Positions 43,250 to 55,012 of a stretch of 64,000 bases of DNA are shown one piece after another (position 1 is the stretch's first letter; each line of letters starts with the position of its first letter). A program made the translations under genes and the position numbers. The notes below the pieces were generated by a model. It did not search any database and was not told the DNA's origin. It was given only the letters and a program-made list of their open reading frames with translations. The DNA is taken from NCBI RefSeq assembly GCF_964204645.1, contig NC_134025.1:2237001-2301000 (forward strand). The letters are read 5' to 3'. This DNA is from Tubulanus polymorphus (Eukaryota; Nemertea; Palaeonemertea; Tubulaniformes; Tubulanidae).

Positions 43250-46100
43250 TCATGAAATTCAACTCATATAGTAATTCATCTATATTCTAAATATCTAAGC
43301 AATGGTTGATTATTATAGTTTAACAACAATTCAACTAAAGCATCTATAGTCATCTCTAGGAATACCAGAGTTACAACAAATTTAGTAATGCATAATCAAT
43401 CTTATCAAATCGTTTTTGAACTGTTTTCTCTTCTATCTTCTTGAAATTCTTGATGTGTCTTTTATTGAAACCCAGGCCCATCATACAGTGCAAACCTGCT
43501 AGTAATATTGGCCTATATATATTTCGATTGTCAGCTAAACCATGTTCGTATTATCAAATTTACTTCATCGTCAGTTAATACACTTAAGAGATGTTTTCTA
43601 CCCACAGATGGCGACATCTGTACCCAGTGAATGGTATTCTAATCCATTTCATTAATTCTAAATATTGCTCCTAATATATACAATGATTTTGTAATTATGA
43701 TAATATAACTAACTGAAGAGTGAGTGCGCTGCCAGCATTGAGCACACTGATCCTATAAGTAACATGGTTCTACAGATTTAAGAAACCTCGAATCATTCCC
43801 ACAACTCGACAAATCCAGAATTCTGCAAAGCCTTAAAGATTCAATAAATCCCACGCACAAGAGACAGAGTTAAAACATACCCAGTATTCTTTATATATCA
43901 ACCAATATTGAATTATACTTATCAACCCCTATGGTTTAGATTTGAGCACTTTTACCTTATATGAAGATGCTGAATTAGATACCTAATCTATAAGTTAATT
44001 GATAATGTCCTAGCTATAATTGAAATTGTCTCGGACAATATTTTTTTATATGGGGCTAAAAATTTCTACACGAGAAGAATCTCAGATCCGGTACGAATTT
44101 GAATTAATCACTATTTGAACTGCTAATTTTGCATCAGAGCTTTTGATACCTAGCTTAACTAACCCAGAATCCCCCAAAACCTAACTGATTCAACAGATCC
44201 CACACACACATGTGGCCCAGTTAGACGCAGATGACATTGCGCGATACAGTCGTCTCATCCACTGTGCAATTTTGAATAAGTTTCAGTTATATTCATTACA
44301 TTGAATTAATTTTAATTATATTCTAGGTATCTAAGCGAACCATCAATTAGTAATCATACTAGCTATATTTTAATTGTCAGTTGAACAATATTTATATGGA
44401 GCCTGAAAATCTAAGTGAGTAGAATTTCAGATGTGGTGAATTCGTCACTATTTGAATTCATCAGAAATTAAAGATAAAAAAGCATATTTTTAGTGGTAAA
44501 TTAGAAATTCCCTTAGCCGAATGGCTATTTAATCTTTATTTCCCTTATATAGTACACTGTGTATAAGGACCGAAAGACCTTGTTATGACTGGACCTCCCT
44601 GGTGCGGTGCGAGTCATGATGCTAGAAAATAGTTTGAAGGAGGGGGGTTAGTAAAAGAGAGCTATTAGCAAGAGGAATAAGACCTAAGTTTAGGATATCC
44701 TGTCAGAATAAGGCTCTCAATCTGACATACACAGTGAAATTGAAATATTCTCCCTTCCAAATTCAGGAATGTATTTGTGCACTTACAGATTTGTTTTATC
44801 TCCCTTCGATCGGAAGTAAATCAGCGTGAAATGATTTTGGCAATATGTATCAAAACTAATACAGCTGTATGAAGACACAATACTTAGATACAGATAAATA
44901 AATGTGCTTTAAATGTACATGGACCTGAATTAAAAACTATTTCAAATAACATATTGAATTTACCTTAATCATAGATATCTTATAGTAATACATTAATGAG
45001 TTATTCACCTTTGATTCTTATTGTCAGTTAAGCAATATCTATTATGCGTAACTTGACACACAGTATGGCTTTTAGATGAATCAGTTAAGTTTTGGTAAAT
45101 TTTGGCAATATTGAAGACCAAGACCAGTCGCCGTAAGCACAGCAGTTGGAGATGTAAATACTGATCAGTCGATGAGACTGATTCAGATGGGCTCATACAT
45201 ATATCAGCTATATTTAAATTTTCAGTTTAACAACATTTATATTATGGACCTGTATTACATATAAATAGTTTTTGATCTTACATGAAATATTAAATTCAAC
45301 TTAATTGTGGATATCTAAGCCATTGGTTAATGAGCAATTTGTCCTAGCTATACATACATGATAATTTTCAGTTAAATAATAATCATAGCGCAAAACAAGG
45401 CACAAGTATGGCTCTGTGGAATGTTTTGAACCAATTAAAGCTTTGCTTGATTCTAGATTTATCAAAGTGGTGAGACCTAATCAAGGTTTCTGAAAAACCC
45501 GCAGTCCATAGATTTCCCCATGTATATATATTACACCAGATCTTGATAGAGCCCTAGACACTATTTTATACATCTTTCCCCCAGAAATTCATTAACGCAA
45601 TGGGTAAAGCAGCATATAATATATACTGTAAAGTGCCTGAATGATTATAAATGTATCAATATACTATTTGTAAAAAAAACTATTAACTGACGATAAATTT
45701 GATTGATATATATCTTTACAAGTAAAGCCAGCCTAAATGTATACGGGGCCCTAAAATATCTACACCAGAAGAGTTTCTCGTCAAACATTATAAGATATTG
45801 AATGATTGCTAATATCTAAGCGATTGGTTAATTAGTAAATTGTCTTATCTATATCTTGATTGTCAGTTAAACAATAGTCATATGAGGCCTGAAATATCTA
45901 CGGTACATTCAGAAAATTTCATAAGATATTGAATTTACCTTAATTGTACATACTTAAAAAATCTTTTAATCAATAACTGACCAATCTACATTTTAATTAT
46001 CAGACCAAAGAATATTCAAGGGACCTCACTCAATCGTTTCGCCTTGTAAATATTCAAGCAATCATTGCCCTTGCTATATTTCAATTTACTTTTAACAATA
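43250..46100. repeat. Long degenerate repeat field
   Basis: The same phrases recur with drift at irregular spacing: ATATCTAAGC(A/G)ATTGGTTAAT, CTAGCTATA(A/T)TT, ATTGTCAGTTAAACAATA, and TATGAGGCCTGAAATATCTA (for example 43280, 43990, 44330, 45200, 45310, 45820, 45940, 46050). This looks like an old expanded repeat, probably filling an intron. No exon is supported. Confidence 0.55.
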
Positions 46101-46569
46101 TACCGGCCATAGAGCTTCAATAAAGTAGTGCGGAGATGGTGAGCTTGACCAGCGTCTGTATCCTCACCAGTGCCTATGCATTCTACCCCAGATATGAAAA
46201 ATCAACTTAGCTTTATGTATGTATGCATTCCTTTTGCCATGCAGGATGAGACTGCCAGGTTCGGTTGCGGCAGGACTTTCGGTGTTTGGTTCATTCAACG
46301 TGGAGTCTTTTGTGGGCACTTCTGGTGGGCAGATTTTAAATGGGCCTTTCTGGATTAACCTGAAATGAGTAAAAGAACGATATTCTGTAGTTACACAATC
46401 CTTTCTGTATCATACATCGTAATTTACATGTGTATCAACTTAACTTTCAATATTGCTGAGTTCAGTGTTCTTTTTTCGCCATCTTCTGTAGTCGCCTTCA
46501 GCATCTTCTTCTTCATCTTGGGAGTCATGAAATGAAAAAAAAGAGAAGAGCGATGAAAACCTGGTACGG

Positions 46570-46725
46570 AACAAAACTAATGTTCGAAAGCTTTACAGCT
46601 CTCCGTTGCCGGTCACATGCCCAAAACACCAGACAAAGAGCCAGCCAGGAATATACTGCCCCCTACACGCCCTCACACAGAACGCGAAAACCAGGATGAC
46701 GACGCCTCACATTCCCCATCTAACT
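46570..46725 (+). pseudogene. LINE 3' tail fragment, plus-strand copy
   Basis: The stretch is about 75-80% similar to the reverse complement of 47195-47350. Translated, it shares NVRK and KTRMTTPHIPHL with the partner copy (KTRMTRPHCPHL). It is broken by frame changes. Confidence 0.5.
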
Positions 46726-46827
46726 GCAGGATGTACTGGGCGACGTCAGTAACTGACACACCTGTAAAATTGCACGAAACACAAATAGCGCAGTACAACC
46801 AGCTTGACCGGGTTGAGATTCAGGATC

Positions 46828-47115
46828 TCAACTAGCACCCAAAAGCGTGACAAGAGACTTCATCCACTGACCGAGGTTGTCACAAGGACACAATGAAACT
46901 AGCACTCACAAGCCGACGAGAGACTTCATCCACTGACCGGGGTTATCACAAGGACACAATGAAAACTAGCACTCAAACTAGAAATCAAAGAGCGTGACAG
47001 CAGAATCATCCCTCAGCCGACTCAGAATACCAGAAACAAAGAGCGTGACAGTAGAATCATCCCTCATCCGGGCGGTCACAAGGACACAATGAATGCTAGT
47101 AGCGTGACAATCCAG
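46828..47115. repeat. Minisatellite of about 65-80-bp units
   Basis: Blocks AACTAGCAC(C/T)CA, GAGACTTCATCCACTGACCG, GGTTATCACAAGGACACAATG and AGCGTGACAG(C/T)AGAATCATC recur three to four times. The array is enclosed by the two inverted LINE tails. Confidence 0.8.
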
Positions 47116-47170
47116 TATAACCGCTCCATTTGTATCCCGTGCAATGCCGCAGATATGCCCGTCATTGACA

Positions 47171-47560
47171 TCACTCAGCACACTTTGTAGATAGGTGGGG
47201 GCAGTGAGGCCTCGTCATCCTGGTTTTCATGTTCCGTATGAGGGCGAATAGAGGGCAGAATTTCCTGACCGACTCTTTGTCTGACATCCTCGACACGTGA
47301 CCGGCGAAGGAGAGCTGACGCTTTCGGACATTAGTTTTGTTCCAGCAAACGTTGAAATTCGACAGAGAAATCGGCCCTGAAAAATAAAACGGGTTAATTG
47401 CTGAAAAATAGAACGGATTAATTAACACGGAACAGTACAGGACAGCACAGAGACAAACAGTAACACATAAAACATAAAGACGTCGTTCCTCAGGAAGCAG
47501 GAACAGGAGCAGGAGCGGGAGCGCAGCGAAAATCGCCAGGAGGAGAATCCACGGTAGCAT
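47171..47560 (-). CDS. ORF: hydrophobic N-terminus running into a LINE tail fragment
   Basis: From the ATG at 47560 the frame encodes two hydrophobic helices (residues about 2-22, starting LPWILLLAIFAAL, and 28-43, YVLCVTVCLCAVLYC), with a charged loop PEERR between. A peptide INPFYFS then occurs twice in a row, and the rest resembles a LINE C-terminus (RKRQLSFAGHVSRMSDKE). The duplication at DNA level is of a splice-acceptor-like string (TTTTATTTTTCAG), so the real exon may end before it. It could be the first exon of a membrane protein gene with a LINE fragment in the intron. I do not recognise the helices. Confidence 0.3.
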   Translation of the reverse strand: MLPWILLLAIFAALPLLLLFLLPEERRLYVLCVTVCLCAVLYCSVLINPFYFSAINPFYFSGPISLSNFNVCWNKTNVRKRQLSFAGHVSRMSDKESVRKFCPLFALIRNMKTRMTRPHCPHLSTKCAE

Positions 47561-47609
47561 GTTCACAGTGTGAGTAAGCTGAGGTGAATGGTCTATGCTT
47601 GTGCACACC

Positions 47610-50600
47610 GTGGTCAGTCGGTGACGTATTCAATAGCGCGTGTCAGAATGATATCAACAACTCTGAAAACCCGCAATTGTGTCTTTATTGTTGAATGGAT
47701 TTACATTATGAGGTTCCACCGCCGGGGTGAATACGCGCCAGTAGTCAGCTGAACAATATAGTGGAGGAACTTTAATAAGGCCATGAAATAAATTACTTGA
47801 TTCCCAACAGCTACTTCCGAATTTATAAGCATCCGCCTGTTTTTTTTGTCCTTAAATTCTAGAATGATTTATAAATTATACCGACCGATAGCACTTCCAG
47901 TTCAGATTCACACCAACACAGGTCTTCCTATCATAGAAACCGCGTAAACATTTACTAATGAAATTAGTTTATTAGTCACGGACAATTCATGCACCCCGAG
48001 ATAACTACCTCACATGCACGAGGAAAGCGGTCTATTTGAGTCATTGGGGGAAAACCCACTAATATCATGCATTCACGATTATTCATCATTCATACTGTTA
48101 TCACAGAATCCCGTCAATAGACAGATTTTCATTAAAAAAAACTCCTCGATTCAATTGAGGGGAGATATATGAGGCATTTTTAATTTAGTTGGAGCTGACG
48201 GAAAAGGACAGGACGCGTTGCTGGTGCCGCGGTGAAATTATCCGATTGTAAAATTAAACTACGAACAGGTAACTGGTCCTGGACCTTGGTCAAATTTTAT
48301 CCTACCAAGCCTTATCCTTCGTCCAATATTTCAATCACCGAAATTCAGCAGCCAAGTTCACCTGCGGCATGACACCCACACCGGTACGCGCCTGGCGCGA
48401 TACCAGCATTAGTCAGCAAAATGTTCTCATAAAAATGTACTGTATAAATAGTAACATACTTTTTAAATGTACTATTTATAGACGTTTATTCAATGTCACA
48501 CGAGTGTAAGTGTTATGTGCCTGACGGGTGTACGCCAGTTTCAGGTGTAAATACTACCCAAAAATCGTCGCAATACTTCCCAGGTGCATCGAAAATCAAT
48601 CTCCCAAACATGAATTACAAATAGAAAATGTTTATAAATAGAAACAGCTTCCAAAACCTATGTAAATAAAGTGCATATAACTGACAAATGTCACAGATCG
48701 AAAATAGGAACCTTTTCGTTTGTCATCGGGTTATATTTAGTAACGTAAATACGATTTAAACCAATGAAATCCTATTTCTGTTGAATAAAAATAGACAGTA
48801 GTTATTAATAGTTATAGATATACACGAAAATAAACTCGATCGATTGGGAATTTTTATTTGATGCCCTATTTCAACTGATCGTGTGTTTATAAAATATCAT
48901 TTAAATGTCTAGGGTCAATTCGATCGAACGACAGCTATCTTTGACGTCCGCGGAATCAATATATGAACTGTGGTGAATTGCGGGAACGAGTGAACTCCAG
49001 TCAGTTAAACCTGCTACATTAGGCAGGCCTACCCGAAAAACTATCATCATCGAGAACTATGAAAACTCTGACAGATGACAAACGGGACCCAGCGCCTTGA
49101 TGTTCATGAACAGCCCGCTGCACTGGCCCCGTAATCACATCTTGCAAATTACTTTCGTGACTTGTTACATCATCATCTGCATACAATACGAAATTGAATA
49201 AACTGCACCACTAGAAACTAACTGCTCTACGTCTAGGTAAAACTGTTGAATAATTTCTCGATTTTTAGATGTTTTGATTTTGAGTTTGTATCTGTTAATT
49301 TGAGAACCGAGCCTTGGATCAGCGATTTCTTTGCTTGATTTCACAGTTTTATCAAAGACACATTTCCCGTCACTCCTCTGTAGAAGAATTCTTAGATCAT
49401 GTTCGATTTAAATAAAGCCGCTTTTGCTGGTGATAGATCTTCCTTCATCCGAAATATCTACTTTGATCTTGATTTTCTGTTCCGGGAAATGTGTGTTTCT
49501 TAAACGTCGTAGTAAATTCCGAACTCGTGAACGTAAATTCTCAGAATGTTCATAACAACGTTCACAAAAAAGTGAAAAACTATGATAGTAATAGTAATAT
49601 TAGTATCAAGTAGTAATTTAAATTCTATAGCAGCCTTTTTACTGTGATATAATGATCAACGGCGCTTTCCATTAAATTGATTTTATTACCCCCAGCCTAT
49701 AACTCTAACCATTTGTCTGTCATTTCTGCCTGGAGAGAAGTAACATCCGAGCAGCTGCTAGGCGCTCAAGAGTCATATATCAGACCAGGTACCCATTTAC
49801 TTCTGGGTGAAGAGAGTACAATATGTTTTTGTAATAAATCCCACCTCTAAAATATACTGCTTCATTGCCGTATCATCACTAGATTTATACAATTTAATAT
49901 GAAGGAAGTGAAAAAACAAAACAAAAAGTTAATAGATATAACAATGGCAAGTGACACATACTTCCCGACAAATATTCTTGAAAAAGAAAGAAAGAAAGTG
50001 ATTTCCATTAATACACAAAATCCTAATGATCTTCGAACATCAAGAATGAATCAGTTTTCAAACATGGGTTTTTCTAAATATCTGAATTCGCTTGCGTGTT
50101 GCCAATGAGATATACGGGTGTTGTAGGCTATGTTTCTGTTGTGTTAGAAAAATGGGGATAACGTAAAAAGAACGTGAAATTCGTCGCCAACTGCGTTAAG
50201 ATTCATTCATTTCTTATCTCGAGCCAGGGAAAATACAGGATACAGAAATTCTTCAATGAGTCACCACAATAACATCATCATTGAAAATAAAATAAATGAA
50301 ATTGATACAATACAAGGTGGGTCAGAAATTTCGGAGAAATGTGTCATTCGTACTATTTCCGACTTCTTTTTAAAAAAATACTAAGCTTAATCCTATGAAT
50401 ATATTTACTTTTCTATGCTATTTAAACATTTCTCAGAAGGTGGTCTGGATTTGATGACGTCAATGATGACATCACATGTCGTAGCTTTTTGATTGTCATA
50501 CAGGCACTTTGTAACCTTTACAACAGAAGCTCCTGCGAGCTGTATTGGATTTCATAAAAGAAATCAATACTGAAGATGAAAAACGCACTCAACTTTGTGC

Positions 50601-53600
50601 ATCATCACCATCATAAACCGTTGCCTGGGAAACAGATATACAACGCCCATCGTCACCAGGATACCACATAATGACATCATGTTCTAGACCTATTTTTAGT
50701 AACGGAATGTGGGATTTCTAAGGCCAGGTATTTCCTAGTTTTTCTCGAAATAGAATTGCAGGAATCGCATTGTAAGTTAACACCCCATTAACTAAAATGG
50801 ACAAAAGTGATAGATTTTCTGGAAATATCAACGTTCATCTACAAACATGGGCATATTGCACCGCAACTCCTGGAAAATACCAAATGTTCGTTGTTATGTG
50901 AGGAGACAATCAGTCAGGTGCTTTCTCATCCTTCACAAATTTCGTGGAAGCAGCTTAATTACTAGTTCGGTGTATTTTACTATGATATTGTCGAATTCAG
51001 TAATATTTCTCCAGGGCACGAACGGAGTTTTCGGTTGATGATTATGTTCTAGTCTAAATAGCTGTCTCATTCCTGTTTATCTATCATGTGTGATCTTAAC
51101 ATGTCGTTAAATGAAAAGATGATGCACTTGATTGATACCTAATATGCGAAATAATGATAAACGGGAAACTTTGTCTAAAACATAATTCGTTCTGGCAGTA
51201 AAGAGAAAACGGGAGACGAAATAAAGACTATAAATTCACATTTTGGTCACCACCATCGACGACTAGTTACCACATCACCTAACATGTCGACTTTCCAGCA
51301 CTTGAGACTAGATTTTGTGATCTTATCATATGGATTGTCCCCGTTATTTATTTGGCTGGTAAATTTTGTTTGATTTTTTCGATTGAGTGTCCCTTACAGA
51401 CCCACCACACCGGCCGGGAGCGAAACAAGGGGTGTAGTTGTTAGCACGCTCGACTTGAGCGCCGGTGGTTCCTTGAATTTCAAAGTGGTTTTGATGGGGT
51501 ATGGGGTTAGGTAGAAAATCTTTTCCCGTTACTTACGTATGATTAGTTTATGAGTTGAAAATGCCTTCGCAGCTCTGATCCTATTTTCATGTTCATCAAA
51601 AAATCAGTTCAAAGTAACGAACCGTTTTTGTATAATGGTAATATGGTGCATTGAATAATTACGCAAGATTGGATTTTGGCAGTAGACGGTTCATACTTGC
51701 TTAATCGTCTAGTCTGTGAAATGCATTCTTTCTAGTTAAAAATCGAATCTTGAATCTTTCTTGCAACGCGTTAAACTCCAAATGGAACCCGGTACTTCAT
51801 TAGTGTATGTATAACCGCGTTCACACTTCGTTATTAAGAACGTCCTAAATTCAGCCCGTTCCAATTTAGAATGGACCAAACGTTCACACTAGCGAAAAGC
51901 CAGTTCGTTCTATTTTAAAACGGACGAATATAGACCGACCAGGTTTGTACTAAATTTTAGATCATTCGTCTAAGTGGATAGAAACTTTGCCTTTATTGCC
52001 TGTTAATCACATCGTTGTGTCTTGCTGGACTAGCTGTAACAGATCTGAAATGATCGCGAACATACGGCTTGGTCCGTTCAGGGCCAAATTAGAATGGACC
52101 ATAGATGCTAAAAGGAAGTCCTCGTTTTAGAATCAATGAACGGTCTAGACAGCGATAGTGCGAAAATCGTGAAATGATTTCGTATGGTGTAACTTATTTT
52201 TGAAATATGGTGTGATGGCATTCACTGTACTTTTAGATAATAAGTTGTCTATTAGTGGATTTCATGTTGTCTATTAGTATCATCTGATTCACTAATTTCG
52301 TCATCATATACATTCGTTTTTTCCGTTAAACGATGCTTATTGTAGGTTATTATCAGTTTCTAAACGAAGATTTAGAACGATGACTCAAATGTAAGTTAAA
52401 TTTTTACCATCAGGAAATGTCATGCCTAAATTCAGCGACGAATGAATATCGCAAAGTATTTTTAGCGTACTTGGAAATTTTGAAATCCACGTCGTTCGTG
52501 TAAGCCGGGCGCGATTGATGCGGAATCTACGTCATAATCCGGCGTTCGTCGGGTTTTGTTGCGAGAAAATCTAAGCAGGTATGAAGACGGAGGGAGCAAC
52601 ATGAATCTTCCCAAGGCAAAATATGACGCTTTTATCAAAGAAGCTCCTGCCGGGAAAATATAGCTCATCACCTAGGTAACAAACTTGCGTCTTAGATCGA
52701 CCGTGAAATCATCTCGAAGAAGAGTATTCCAGTTTATTGTCTCTTAATTGCCCTTTTTGATCATCCTTACTTCCCGTGAAAAAAAATCAACAGATAATCA
52801 TCATTGTGAAATCCTTGATTCGGTCAAACACGACAACATGTTTAACCTGTAAACCATTAACTAGATGAGTAAGTGAATCTATTTGTACATTGTGTTATCA
52901 ATTGTTTTGTGTGTTTATACAGATTCGTTATATTGCAATCTAGATAATGGGGAGAAGTGATCCGCAAAATTGGGAAGCTGATGATTAAGTTTCTCCATGT
53001 GGTTCCCTCACACTGTTCCGACTTTTCAGATCCTAAAATGGACGATTACGGCGTATAGATAAATTCACCCTCATGAAAATGACGCAAGGAATGACGATGC
53101 ACCACCTCGAAATATTCAATATCTCCATCGAGCGATAGGTGCAGTAGATGCAGCAGTAGATGCAGCAGTAAATGCAGATGCAGATTATGTTCGTGCGTCA
53201 GTTGATAATCGATGACACACACACACACACAGACAGCGAAAGAGATAGACGTCGTGAAACGAAACCCTTTGATAAAAAAAAAATAACCTCCAGCAAAAGA
53301 AATCAATAGGCAAACATAGTAAAATGTACAGGCAAACAATTTAATATGAAAATAATCTGAAAGAACGACATGATTTTCAATATGCAAAATACATCATCAA
53401 TTTAACAATATTCATTTACGTATATTCAATGTTTATAGAAATACAACTTTTGAAAATTCATAATAATTAAGAAAACATTTTTCAATTATATTTATATTGA
53501 AAGAAATAAAAGCACCGGTGAAATATTCATTAAACATCATTTAACAATGATCAATCACAATATATACATATCACTCGAGTATTTAACATCAAAATATATT

Positions 53601-53749
53601 CACAAAACAAAACAACAATTTCAACTGTAATATTACCTATAGCTATCTATACTCTATTGTTTTGTGCTTTCGCAAATAAATGGACACAAAGTCTTCGATT
53701 GTAAAGCACCGGTACACGAGATAGTGTTTTTGGTTTTAAATAGTCTTTT
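47610..53749. other. Gene-poor interval upstream of the minisatellite cluster
   Basis: About 6 kb without a supported exon. It holds a partial copy of the short interspersed repeat (48235-48272), a CGGGAGCGAAAC-type repeat (51390-51425), a MITE-like repeat (51811-52150), CAGTAGATG triplet repeats (53145-53185) and a CA run (53213-53230). The last part, below 53750, is probably the FoxG 3' UTR. Confidence 0.5.
51811..52150. mobile_element. MITE-like repeat with GTTCACAC / GAACGGACC motifs, copy 1
   Basis: CCGCGTTCACACTTCGTTAT, AGAATGGACCAAACGTTCACAC, TTTTAAAACGGACG and GGTCCGTTCAGGG blocks are shared with 57180-57345 and 63846-63935. Ends are uncertain. Confidence 0.45.
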
Positions 53750-54856
53750 TCACATGATCGGTTGGAACGCTTCGTCCGAGCTGTACATGGGCAGTCCTGC
53801 TGTTTCGTACGGCGTCTGTACCTTATGCATCATCTGGTTCGAATAAAAGTTCATGGCATTTGTGTTCATGACTGTGTTGCATTCGTACGGATAGTAATAA
53901 GGAGTCGTAGTGTCCGAGTACATTGACCATACCGATGTAGCGTCTGATGGTGATGGCGGAGGCGTACCATCGATAGTACCGACTAATCGATCGACTGAAA
54001 AATCCGATCTTGGCACGCAAGGATAGGCTGGAAAAACGGTTCCATTTGTGTACGGAACTTGAGGTTGATAAGGCTGAGTGAATACAGAATACGTTGAATT
54101 GGTCATAGGTGCTGAGTTGAAAGTTGCCTGTTGGTGCTGATGATAGGTCGTATCGAATCCAGAGTCAATTATAGGCTGCCTAAATTTCCTCGCGATGCTA
54201 GATTTACGTCGCAATTTACCGGTAGCTCCGCCGATAAAAACATCTTCAGCGCATCGGTCAAGCATCCAATAGTTACCTTTACCCGGATCATCGTAACGTC
54301 GAGGAACCTTCACGAAACATTTATTCAAGCTCAGATTATGACGGATGGAATTTTGCCAACCTTGTTTCTTATCCCGATAGTACGGAAAGTTTTTCACTAT
54401 GTATTCGTAAATTCCGTTCAACGTGAGTTTCTTTTCCGGTGAAGTACGAATCGCCATCATTATCATCGCGTTATAACTGAACGGTGGTTTCTGGTCTTTC
54501 TGCTGCGGCGGCTGCTGCTGCTGCTGTTGTTGGCTGGGTTTCTCCGCCGCTGACGGAGCAGCGCTACTTTCACGAACAACGTTGATCGCCGAATCTCGCG
54601 ATTCATCGTCGGTGATCACTGCCGAATCCATGCTCCCCGATCGAGCGCACAAAAATGAATTTTCCTTATTCGAATCTAATATCGGTACTGCTCCGCTAGT
54701 ATTTATTGCAATGTCATTGATCTGAACGACAGTTCTTGTAGTTTCAAGTTCTGCAAATTGTTGTTGATGTTCGTTCGCTGTATCGTTAAATCCGTGCATC
54801 TGATGAACAATGTTTTCACTGACTGACGACTGAGGCGATTTCATTATTCTAACCAT
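53750..54856 (-). CDS. FOXG1: FoxG-type forkhead transcription factor (intronless)
   Basis: A single exon encodes 368 aa. The forkhead domain is at about residues 122-217: [69 protein letters not shown], and the FoxG/Slp signature [15 protein letters not shown]. FoxG proteins bind DNA, mostly as repressors, and pattern the anterior nervous system. The N-terminal region is acidic, with a short polyQ run (residues about 109-119). The C-terminal region is Pro/Tyr-rich and has FSVDRLVG, which resembles an eh1 co-repressor motif. Divergence within the domain (RCAED in place of PSSDD) suggests a fast-evolving orthologue or paralogue. The ATG at 54854-54856 was chosen; an in-frame ATG follows four codons later. 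A single exon is usual for FoxG. Confidence 0.93.
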   Translation of the reverse strand: MVRIMKSPQSSVSENIVHQMHGFNDTANEHQQQFAELETTRTVVQINDIAINTSGAVPILDSNKENSFLCARSGSMDSAVITDDESRDSAINVVRESSAAPSAAEKPSQQQQQQQPPQQKDQKPPFSYNAMIMMAIRTSPEKKLTLNGIYEYIVKNFPYYRDKKQGWQNSIRHNLSLNKCFVKVPRRYDDPGKGNYWMLDRCAEDVFIGGATGKLRRKSSIARKFRQPIIDSGFDTTYHQHQQATFNSAPMTNSTYSVFTQPYQPQVPYTNGTVFPAYPCVPRSDFSVDRLVGTIDGTPPPSPSDATSVWSMYSDTTTPYYYPYECNTVMNTNAMNFYSNQMMHKVQTPYETAGLPMYSSDEAFQPIM

Positions 54857-54987
54857 CTTCAATCAGAAGTACTCCTCTCTATACACGTAGTTTTACGTCG
54901 GGTGTTTCCGTACGATACGAACGAATGAAGTTACGAACATGTATTGACGTTTAAAGCAACAGCCATCGTAGAATAAATCCAACAGAC

Positions 54988-55012
54988 GACACAACGGCAG
55001 CCAATCAGAGCC
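54988..55012 (-). promoter_or_regulatory. CCAAT-box region upstream of FoxG
   Basis: Read on the minus strand, the string TCTGATTGGCTGCC lies about 135-150 bp before the FoxG ATG. This is an inverted CCAAT box at typical promoter distance. No TATA box was recognised. Confidence 0.3.

Noticed and set aside
49899-50108. 69-codon plus-strand frame rich in lysine and asparagine
   Set aside because: It has no homology that I recognise, no splice context, and is expected by chance in AT-rich DNA.
53750-54856. FoxQ2, FoxL1 or FoxD identity for the forkhead gene
   Set aside because: The strings [19 protein letters not shown] and [13 protein letters not shown] are FoxG/Slp-specific; FoxQ2 and FoxL1 have YSYIALIAMAI-type starts.
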